Shown: positions 57,961 to 64,000 of the stretch, one piece after another
Position numbering within the stretch: position 1 is the first letter of the stretch
How the letters are laid out: every line of letters starts with the position of its first letter
Source of the DNA: Streptomyces sp. NBC_00433
GTDB taxonomy: Bacteria; Actinomycetota; Actinomycetes; Streptomycetales; Streptomycetaceae
Length of the DNA stretch: 64,000 nt
Direction: 5' to 3'
Assembly (NCBI GenBank): GCA_036015235.1
Contig: CP107926.1
Location: 6,137,501-6,201,500 of the forward strand
Notes under the pieces: model-generated
The model's input: only the letters and a program-made list of their open reading frames with translations
Told to the model about the DNA's origin: nothing
Databases searched by the model: none
Translations under genes and position numbers: made by a program

Positions 57961-60183
57961 TTGGCCAGGAAGATCGGCAGCCGCTACACCGCCCACCAGG
58001 TGCTCGGGCGGGGATCCGCGGGCACGGTGTGGCTCGGTGACGGCCCCGAGGGACCGGTCGCCATCAAGTTGCTGCGCGAGGACCTGGCCTCCGACCAGGA
58101 CCTGGTCGGCCGGTTCGTGCAGGAGCGCACCGCGCTGCTCTCGCTCGACGACCCGCACATCGTCGGCATCCGCGACCTGGTGGTCGACGGCAGCGACCTC
58201 GCCCTGGTGATGGACCTGGTCCGCGGCACCGACCTGCGCTCCCGGCTGGAGCGCGAGCGACGGCTCGCCCCCGAGGCCGCCGTCGCCATCGCCGCCGACG
58301 TCGCCGACGGCCTCGCCGCGGCCCATGCCGCGGGCGTGGTCCACCGCGACGTCAAGCCGGAGAACGTCCTGCTCGACTCCGCCGCCCCCGCAGGCCCCGG
58401 CGGCGCACCGCCCGCGCTGCTCACCGACTTCGGCATCGCCCGCCTGGTCGACTCCCCGCGCCGCACCCGCGCCACCCGCATCATCGGCACCCCCGACTAC
58501 CTGGCCCCGGAGATCATCGAGGGCCTGCCGCCGCGCGCCTCCGTCGACATCTACGCGCTGGCCACCGTCCTCTACGAGCTGCTCGGCGGCTTCACCCCCT
58601 TCGGCGGCGGCCACCCCGGCGCCGTCCTGCGCCGGCACGTGACCGAGGCCGTACAGCCGCTGCCCGGGTTGCCCGCCGACCTCGAACGCATCCTCACCGC
58701 CTGCCTCGCCAAGGCCCCCGCCTCCCGGCTCACCGCCGGCGAGCTGGCCGCCCGGCTGCGCGACCTGCTGCCGCGGCTCGCCGGCCTGCCCCCGCTGGAC
58801 GTGACCGCGCCCGGCGACACCGGCGAGGAGGGCGGCTACGGCGACGCCGTGCCCGAGCCGCCCGCGCCCGCCGCCGCACCGGCCGCCCCCGCCGCGCCGC
58901 CCGGCGGCGACCGCAGGCGCGGGGCCGTGCCGCTGGTCAGGGGCGCCGCCCCCGACTCCTCCCGGGACACCCACACCAGCATCAAGCTGCCCACCGCCGA
59001 GGAGCTCGCCGGTTTCGGCGCCTCCTCCCGGGGCGCGGGCAAGGGCCGCGCCTCCGCGCCAGGCCGGCCCGCGAGCCCCCGGCACCGGGCGGTCTCCGAC
59101 GCCATGCGGCAGCGGCGTATCCGCTTCGCGGCGGCCGCCGCGGCGGCGCTCGCGGTGGCCGGCATCGGCGGCTGGGGCATCGCCTCGGCCGGCTCCTCGG
59201 GCTCCCCGGGCCCGGGTAATTCCCGCGACGACACCCCGCCGACGACGGACCCCGCGACCGACCACAAGACCGACTCGGCCGCCACCGCGCCCAAGGCCAT
59301 CACCCCCGCCGCCCCGACCGCGGGCGCCGACGCCCCGCAGGGACGTACCGGCCAGTCCGTCGCGCTGCCGCGCTGGTCCGCCTTCCAGGGCGTGCCCGCC
59401 GCCGGCGTCCCGCTGGTCGGCGGCCCGCGCGCGCTCGTCGTGAACGGCGCCACCTACGTCTTCGCCCGCGGCCAGGACAAGAACATCTGGTACGTCGTCC
59501 GCGACGGCTCCGACTACGGCCCGTGGCACAAGCTCAGCGGGATAAGCGTCGCCGACGACCCGGCCGCCGTCTCCGCCAAGGCCGGCCGCGTCGACCTGTT
59601 CGCGCTCGGCACCGACGGCCTGCTCTACCGCAGGACCATGACCGGCACCCACTGGAATTCCTGGTCCCAGGTCGACGAGCGCACCCACTTCGCCGCCGCC
59701 CCCGCCGCCGCCTCCTCCGAGCCCGGCAGGATCGACCTGGTCGGCCGGGTCGGCGGCGACCTCGTCACGGCCTCCCTGGTGGGCAGCCGCTGGAACGCCT
59801 GGGCCGTCGTCCCCACCGCGGGCCGTATCACCGCCGCCCCCGCCCTGGTCTCCCGGGCCCGCGGCACCCTCGACGCCTTCGTCGTCCGCAAGGCAGACGG
59901 CGCCGTCCTCCAGCTGCCCTACGCCGGCGGCGCCTGGCGCCCCTGCGCCGTCGTCCAGGGACTCGACGCCACCGCCCGCCCCGACGCCGTCGCCGCCGGC
60001 GACCGGCTCTACGCCTTCGCACCCGGCGGCCAGGCCGCGGTCGCCCCCGACGCCGACTGGTCGACCGCCCCGCTGCCCGGCACACCCACCGCCCTGGGCG
60101 CGGCAGCCGCGTCACCGCACACGCTGGAGATATTCACCAGGACCTCCTCCGGCACCCTGAGCAGGGCGACCGCGTCGGTGTGA
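57961..60183 (+). CDS. Membrane Ser/Thr kinase with external beta-propeller (PkaB-like)
   Basis: Kinase of 740 residues beginning at TTG (GGAG six bases upstream); the homologous start sequence ARKIGSRYTAHQVLGRG supports it over upstream ATG-like choices. The kinase domain (about 8-270) has LGRGSAGTVWLG, Lys36 in VAIKLL, VVHRDVKPENVLL, DFGIARL and GTPDYLAPE. After a Pro/Ala linker comes one membrane helix near 386-411. The external part (about 455-740) consists of repeated ~48-residue blades such as DLFALGTDGLLYRRTM with HWNSWSQ, resembling PLL/tectonin-like beta-propellers that bind sugars. It probably senses a wall or environmental glycan. It corresponds in position to pkaB, upstream of prfB. 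Confidence 0.92.
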   Translation: MARKIGSRYTAHQVLGRGSAGTVWLGDGPEGPVAIKLLREDLASDQDLVGRFVQERTALLSLDDPHIVGIRDLVVDGSDLALVMDLVRGTDLRSRLERERRLAPEAAVAIAADVADGLAAAHAAGVVHRDVKPENVLLDSAAPAGPGGAPPALLTDFGIARLVDSPRRTRATRIIGTPDYLAPEIIEGLPPRASVDIYALATVLYELLGGFTPFGGGHPGAVLRRHVTEAVQPLPGLPADLERILTACLAKAPASRLTAGELAARLRDLLPRLAGLPPLDVTAPGDTGEEGGYGDAVPEPPAPAAAPAAPAAPPGGDRRRGAVPLVRGAAPDSSRDTHTSIKLPTAEELAGFGASSRGAGKGRASAPGRPASPRHRAVSDAMRQRRIRFAAAAAAALAVAGIGGWGIASAGSSGSPGPGNSRDDTPPTTDPATDHKTDSAATAPKAITPAAPTAGADAPQGRTGQSVALPRWSAFQGVPAAGVPLVGGPRALVVNGATYVFARGQDKNIWYVVRDGSDYGPWHKLSGISVADDPAAVSAKAGRVDLFALGTDGLLYRRTMTGTHWNSWSQVDERTHFAAAPAAASSEPGRIDLVGRVGGDLVTASLVGSRWNAWAVVPTAGRITAAPALVSRARGTLDAFVVRKADGAVLQLPYAGGAWRPCAVVQGLDATARPDAVAAGDRLYAFAPGGQAAVAPDADWSTAPLPGTPTALGAAAASPHTLEIFTRTSSGTLSRATASV

Positions 60184-60260
60184 CGGCCCCGCCATGCCGC
60201 GAGGGTCTCGATGAGGGCACTCTCGCGGCACGACAGGGGCGGTAGGTTTCGGCCAGCCGG

Positions 60261-60266
60261 TAGGCT
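60261..60266 (+). promoter_or_regulatory. -10-like TAGGCT for leaderless prfB
   Basis: TAGGCT ends 6 bases before the prfB GTG, and no Shine-Dalgarno lies between. This spacing is typical for leaderless actinobacterial transcripts. The -35 region is not well conserved. Confidence 0.5.
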
Positions 60267-60272
60267 GGACCC

Positions 60273-61391
60273 GTGGCAATCGTCGATGTATCCGAAGAAC
60301 TGAAATCCCTGTCCTCGACCATGGGGTCGATCGAGGCCGTCCTCGACCTCGACCGGATGCGGACCGACATCGCCGCGCTTGAGGAGCAGGCCGCCGTGCC
60401 GTCCCTGTGGGACGACCCGGAGAGCGCGCAGAAGATCACCAGCCGGCTCTCCCACCTCCAGGCCGAGCTGCGCAAGGTCGAGACGCTGCGCGGCCGTATC
60501 GACGACCTCGCCGTCCTCTTCGAGCTGGCCGAGGCCGAGGACGACGCCGACACCCGCACCGAGGCCGAGAGCGAGCTGGAAGAGGTCCGCAAGTCGCTGG
60601 ACGAGATGGAGGTCAGGACCCTGCTGTCGGGCGAGTACGACGCCCGCGAGGCCCTGGTCAACATCCGCGCCGAGGCCGGCGGCGTCGACGCGGCGGACTT
60701 CGCCGAGCAGCTCCAGCGGATGTACATGCGCTGGGCCGAGCGCCACGGCTATGCCACCGAGGTCTACGAGACCTCCTACGCGGAGGAGGCCGGCATCAAG
60801 TCGACCACCTTCGTGGTCAAGGCCCCCTACGCCTACGGCACCCTCTCCGTCGAGCAGGGCACCCACCGCCTGGTGCGGATCTCCCCCTTCGACAACCAGG
60901 GCCGCCGCCAGACCTCCTTCGCCGGTGTCGAGGTCCTCCCGGTCGTGGAGCAGAGCGACCACGTCGAGATCGACGAGTCCGAACTGCGCGTCGACGTCTA
61001 CCGCGCCTCGGGCCCCGGCGGCCAGGGCGTCAACACCACCGACTCCGCCGTCCGTATCACCCACATCCCCACCGGCATCGTCGTCTCCTGCCAGAACGAG
61101 CGCTCCCAGATCCAGAACAAGGCCAGCGCCATGAACGTCCTCCAGGCCAAGCTGCTCGAACGCCGCCGCCAGGAGGAGCAGGCCCTGATGGACTCCCTCG
61201 GCAAGAGCGACGGCGGCAACTCCTGGGGCAACCAGATGCGTTCGTACGTCCTGCACCCTTACCAGATGGTCAAGGACCTGCGCACCGACCACGAGGTCGG
61301 CAACCCCCAGGGCGTCCTCGACGGCGACATCGACGGCTTCATCGAGGCGGGCATCCGCTGGCGCAAGTCCCGTGAGAAGGCCGCGGCTTGA
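60273..61391 (+). CDS. prfB: Peptide chain release factor 2
   Basis: RF2 of 372 residues, which ends translation at UGA and UAA. The stop-codon recognition tripeptide SPF lies at residues 204-206 (VRISPFDNQGRRQ), and the catalytic GGQ that triggers peptide release at 249-251 (GPGGQGVNTTDSAV). The frame is continuous; the programmed +1 frameshift known from E. coli prfB is absent, as in other actinobacteria. The GTG start directly follows a -10-like hexamer and lacks a Shine-Dalgarno. In Streptomyces this gene often lies near ftsE/ftsX and smpB, but here the next 2.6 kb hold other genes. Confidence 0.98.
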   Translation: MAIVDVSEELKSLSSTMGSIEAVLDLDRMRTDIAALEEQAAVPSLWDDPESAQKITSRLSHLQAELRKVETLRGRIDDLAVLFELAEAEDDADTRTEAESELEEVRKSLDEMEVRTLLSGEYDAREALVNIRAEAGGVDAADFAEQLQRMYMRWAERHGYATEVYETSYAEEAGIKSTTFVVKAPYAYGTLSVEQGTHRLVRISPFDNQGRRQTSFAGVEVLPVVEQSDHVEIDESELRVDVYRASGPGGQGVNTTDSAVRITHIPTGIVVSCQNERSQIQNKASAMNVLQAKLLERRRQEEQALMDSLGKSDGGNSWGNQMRSYVLHPYQMVKDLRTDHEVGNPQGVLDGDIDGFIEAGIRWRKSREKAAA

Positions 61392-61631
61392 GCCGTCCGT
61401 GACGTTGGACATGTCACAGCCTTGTGCAGAAGTGCCGGGCACACAGGGGTAATTGACGCATTGTGTGCTTAATGGCCTTGACGCTCCGGAAGAAAGCCGC
61501 GAGGGTGATGCGCGGCATGCGCATGTCTGAGGCGTCAGCGCACGGGGGCGAGCGTTGAAGATTCCCTCCAGTGACAACCCTCACGTTGCCTGCGCAGCCC
61601 GAAGCAGACATCTACTGGGGGTAATCGACTC

Positions 61632-62558
61632 ATGAGCAAGCGCAACACGCGGCTGCGTGTCGCCCGCATAGCCGCGGCGGCCGTCATAGCCGGCGGCGCC
61701 TCCCTGACGGCCGTGGGCGCGGCCCAGGCAGTGACGAACGACAGCACGACGTCGCAGTCGAAGCCGGGCATCCACACCCTGGACGACCCGACCGACCCGC
61801 TGAGCGGCGCGATCGGCAACGGTGGTGCCTCCGGTGACGCTGCTGCTGGTGGCGGGGATGCCGCTGCTGGCGGTGGAGATGCTGCCGCGGGTGGCGGGGA
61901 TGCCGCTGCGGGCGGTGGTGACGCTGCTGCTGGTGGCGGGGATGCTGCCGCGGGTGGCGGGGATGCTGCTGCTGGCGGTGGAGATGCTGCCGCGGGCGGT
62001 GGTGACGCTGCTGCTGGTGGCGGGGATGCCGCTGCTGGCGGTGGAGATGCTGCCGCGGGTGGCGGGGATGCTGCTGCTGGTGGCGGGGATGCTGCCGCGG
62101 GCGGTGGTGACGCTGCCGCGGGTGGCGGGGATGCCGCTGCGGGCGGTGGTGACGCTGCTGCTGGCGGTGGTGACGCCGCTGCGGGTGGTGGCAACGCTGC
62201 GGGTGGTGGCAACGCTGCGGGTGGTGGCAACGCTGCCGGCGGTGGGAACGCTGCCGGCGGTGGCGGCAATGCCGCGGGTGGCGCGTCGACTGGTACGTCG
62301 TCGACCGGCGGCGGCACGCAGCCCAACGGCAACAACAACACCTGCACCCTGACCGGTGAGAGCGTCGACTGCGGTAACAACAACACCGGCACCGACAACA
62401 CCCAGTCGGTCCCGCAGGGCGACACCACGAGCCAGCTCGCCGAGACCGGCTCCAGTGGCACGACCTTCCTGCTGCTCGGTGCCGCGACCCTGATCGCGGG
62501 CGGCATCGGCTTCCGCCTGACCCCGCGCCTGGCGGCCGGCCGCCGCGACGCGGCCTGA
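61632..62558 (+). CDS. Gly/Asp/Ala-repeat surface protein with LAETG sorting signal
   Basis: Secreted protein of 308 residues. The signal peptide ends near AQA at residue 33. A 17-fold perfect GGGDAAA heptad repeat follows from residue 69, then five GGGNAA units. After a Gly/Asn/Thr-rich spacer with two Cys (TCTL and VDCG), the C-terminus has LAETG at 269-273, a hydrophobic helix and a short Arg-containing tail. LAXTG is the motif used by class E sortases of Streptomyces, so the protein should be covalently wall-anchored. No sortase gene is in the window. Function is unknown; the repeat probably forms a flexible or collagen-like stalk. The 240-base gap before it shows no clear promoter. Confidence 0.88.
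   Translation: MSKRNTRLRVARIAAAAVIAGGASLTAVGAAQAVTNDSTTSQSKPGIHTLDDPTDPLSGAIGNGGASGDAAAGGGDAAAGGGDAAAGGGDAAAGGGDAAAGGGDAAAGGGDAAAGGGDAAAGGGDAAAGGGDAAAGGGDAAAGGGDAAAGGGDAAAGGGDAAAGGGDAAAGGGDAAAGGGDAAAGGGNAAGGGNAAGGGNAAGGGNAAGGGGNAAGGASTGTSSTGGGTQPNGNNNTCTLTGESVDCGNNNTGTDNTQSVPQGDTTSQLAETGSSGTTFLLLGAATLIAGGIGFRLTPRLAAGRRDAA
61836..62271 (+). repeat. 21-base minisatellite (17 copies) plus 18-base units
   Basis: Seventeen 21-base units encoding DAAAGGG start at 61836 and run to 62192 without protein change, with synonymous variation in Gly and Ala codons. Four 18-base and one 21-base NAA-type units follow from 62193. Such arrays change copy number easily. Confidence 0.93.
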
Positions 62559-62574
62559 CGGCAGCACGCATACG

Positions 62575-62622
62575 CACAAGGGTGGGGCCGGAACGCGGAA
62601 GCGTTCCGGCCCCACCCTTGTG
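62575..62622. terminator. Bidirectional terminator
   Basis: A perfect 22-base stem (62575-62596 with 62601-62622) closes over GGAA. It fills the 75-base gap between two convergent genes and should terminate both. Confidence 0.88.
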
Positions 62623-62633
62623 CCTTGCGCCCG

Positions 62634-64000
62634 CTAAGGCGCGGAGGGCCGCGGGGGCACGAGCACCGTCAGATCGTCGGTGATCGTCCTCGCGACCGCT
62701 CCGTATCCGTCGACCGACAGGTTGACGTGGTCGCCCGAGTCGAAGTCGAGCGGCGCGGCCTGGCTGCTGAGCTGCTGCTCCGGGGGCGTGGCGGTGCTGG
62801 CGGGGTCGTCCACGGCGACAGCCGCGTCGGCGTCGACGTAGGTCTGCCCCGGCGGGTTGCCTGCCGAGACCCCGCTGATCCAGTCGTTCACCGTCTGCCG
62901 GTAGGCGTCGGCGGTGTCGGTGCAGGTCGTGTATCCCTCGCAGGGTGTCAGCGTCATGATGACGGTCCTGATCCCCCACGCCTGCAACTGGTCGAGCAGG
63001 GTCTGATAGGCGGTGGTCAGGTAGACGTCGTCGCTGCCCGAGACGATGTCCTGCAGGCCCTGGGCGATCACCACGGTGTTCACCTGGGGCTCGGCGAGGA
63101 TGTCCCTGTCCACCCGGGACAGCAGGGAGAAGGTTCCCACGTAGCTGCCGACCACATCCGTCGCCAGGCGGTTCCGCCGGATGTCCGCCGCGACGACGCC
63201 GTACTGCGGGACGTCCTGGGTGTTCGTCCGGAGCGCGTGGGACAGGGCGCCGCCCAGCCGCCAGTTCGTCGGCTGGGCGCCGCTGCCGCCGATCGCCGTC
63301 GTCGCACCTGCCGACGCGTCGACCAGACCGTCCCCGACAGTGACAACCGTGGGACTGCCGTCCGTCGTCACGAGGTCCAGGCCGGTGACGATGTCGCTGA
63401 AGTAGCCGTGCGGCAGGTCCGTACCGGTGAACACGGAACTCGCCGTGTCGGCCGTATGGTCACCGCTGCCGACAGGGCTGATGTAGGTCAGGACACCCGA
63501 AGCCCAGGAGTGCTCGGGGATGTGGGCCACCGAGTTGGCCAAGTGAAAGCTCAGCAGTACGTTCTGGCCCGCGGTCACCGACACGGGCAACGGGTCGCTG
63601 AACACCTCGCCTCCCACCGGTATCTCCGTGCCCGCGGAGCCGCCGAACGCCATGTCGGTCGGGGTGCCGGCCGCCGCCAGCCCACTGCCCTGGAGCGCGA
63701 AGGTCACGTGGTCGATGTCGAGCGGCGTCGTCGCGTTGGTGTTCGAGAGCTTGATGCGCGCCCGGTTTCCGCCGACGCTCGGTGTGACGACGGATCGGAA
63801 CGTCTGATCCCCGTAGGACTTGCCGCCGATGAAGTTGTAGGTGCCCTCGTTCGGCGAACTCCAGGCCCCCGTCCACGACGCCCCGCCCGGGGCGGTCGTC
63901 GTGTCGCGTACCGCCATCGCCAGGATGTGCAGGCCGGGCACGAAGGCCTGGGCCTTGCTGCTCAGGTCGGGGAGGGTCACCGAGGAGACGTGGGCGCCCG
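62634..64000 (-). CDS. SGNH/GDSL-family protein, 5' end outside window
   Basis: The frame stays open to the window edge, so at least 455 residues are visible and the start is missing; a GTG at 63980 is in frame but sits inside the conserved sequence. It resembles Streptomyces secreted SGNH/GDSL hydrolases, with an N-terminal beta domain (GAWSSPNEGTYNF, DQTFRSVVTPSVGG) and a C-terminal SGNH fold. Block I reads VTVGDGLVDASAG, with Gly where the catalytic Ser (GDS) is expected. Block III is GLQD rather than GxND. Block V keeps DSGDHVNLS with plausible Asp and His. The hydrolase triad therefore appears incomplete, suggesting a non-catalytic or altered function. Location is expected to be outside the cell. 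Confidence 0.8.
   Translation of the reverse strand, partial: GAHVSSVTLPDLSSKAQAFVPGLHILAMAVRDTTTAPGGASWTGAWSSPNEGTYNFIGGKSYGDQTFRSVVTPSVGGNRARIKLSNTNATTPLDIDHVTFALQGSGLAAAGTPTDMAFGGSAGTEIPVGGEVFSDPLPVSVTAGQNVLLSFHLANSVAHIPEHSWASGVLTYISPVGSGDHTADTASSVFTGTDLPHGYFSDIVTGLDLVTTDGSPTVVTVGDGLVDASAGATTAIGGSGAQPTNWRLGGALSHALRTNTQDVPQYGVVAADIRRNRLATDVVGSYVGTFSLLSRVDRDILAEPQVNTVVIAQGLQDIVSGSDDVYLTTAYQTLLDQLQAWGIRTVIMTLTPCEGYTTCTDTADAYRQTVNDWISGVSAGNPPGQTYVDADAAVAVDDPASTATPPEQQLSSQAAPLDFDSGDHVNLSVDGYGAVARTITDDLTVLVPPRPSAP

Noticed and set aside
60273..60360. Programmed +1 frameshift in prfB
   Set aside because: The reading frame is continuous from the GTG; no in-frame TGA with a slippery CTT is present.
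61392..61631. Riboswitch upstream of the LAETG protein
   Set aside because: The 240-base gap lacks any conserved riboswitch core I can recognise, such as the ydaO/c-di-AMP motif.
61535..62506. A PPPAAAS-repeat protein antisense to the LAETG protein
   Set aside because: The periodic peptide is only the complement of the 21-base repeat; it has no signal peptide or ribosome site.

Overview
The window reads as chromosomal core DNA of a high-GC actinomycete, most probably Streptomyces or a close relative in the Streptomycetaceae. Evidence: about 70-75% GC with strong GC3 bias, a Streptomyces-type 23S-5S rRNA end, GTG and TTG starts, and the familiar order mtnA - mtrA/mtrB/lpqB - comF-like - hpf - response regulator - secA - Rv3235-like - NAD-glutamate dehydrogenase, with two Ser/Thr kinases before prfB at the far end. 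No phage, transposon, tRNA or CRISPR array was found.

Layout. 1-1735: 3' half of 23S rRNA, 5S rRNA and a strong terminator. 1.8-24 kb: housekeeping block. It holds a membrane protein, methionine salvage (mtnA), the MtrAB-LpqB envelope signalling operon, a phosphoribosyltransferase, ribosome hibernation factor, a NarL-type regulator, a YcaQ-type DNA glycosylase, a GNAT acetyltransferase, SecA, small actinobacterial conserved proteins, a HAD hydrolase and the giant NAD-dependent glutamate dehydrogenase. 24-26 kb: a membrane Ser/Thr kinase and a non-coding repeat patch. 26-47 kb: a cell-envelope glycopolymer locus. It has two polytopic membrane proteins, a complete dTDP-L-rhamnose set (rmlC, rmlD, rmlB, rmlA), a flippase-like protein read in frame into a methyltransferase, several GT2 glycosyltransferases, a DUF2304-type protein and three large GT2 + TagF/TagB-like fusion enzymes. 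47.5-51.3 kb: a sugar ABC importer lacking its own ATPase. 51.3-52 kb: a repeat-rich non-coding stretch. 52-60 kb: an FHA-bearing FtsK/EccC-like ATPase and two membrane Ser/Thr kinases. 60-64 kb: prfB, a sortase-type (LAETG) surface protein with a 17-copy heptad repeat, and a window-truncated SGNH-family protein whose catalytic blocks look degenerate.

How the parts fit. The polymer locus looks like a rhamnose-containing, (poly)ol-phosphate-type wall polymer pathway: sugar nucleotides come from RmlABCD, chains are built by the GT2 and TagF-like enzymes, and a MOP-type flippase could export lipid-linked units. Seven genes (37883 down to 29934) overlap by exactly 4 nt at every junction where a stop exists, so they should be one translationally coupled operon. 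MtrAB-LpqB, three receptor-like kinases and the FHA ATPase give a strong envelope-signalling flavour.

Most notable observations: the in-frame flippase-methyltransferase fusion with repeat-expanded low-complexity insertions in it and in the neighbouring glycosyltransferase; an Ig/SdrD-B-like domain in the large extracytoplasmic loop of the MalF-type permease; an orphan FHA/EccC-like ATPase beside two kinases; a kinase with an external beta-propeller; DnaA-box-like motifs in three intergenic regions; and the degenerate SGNH protein.
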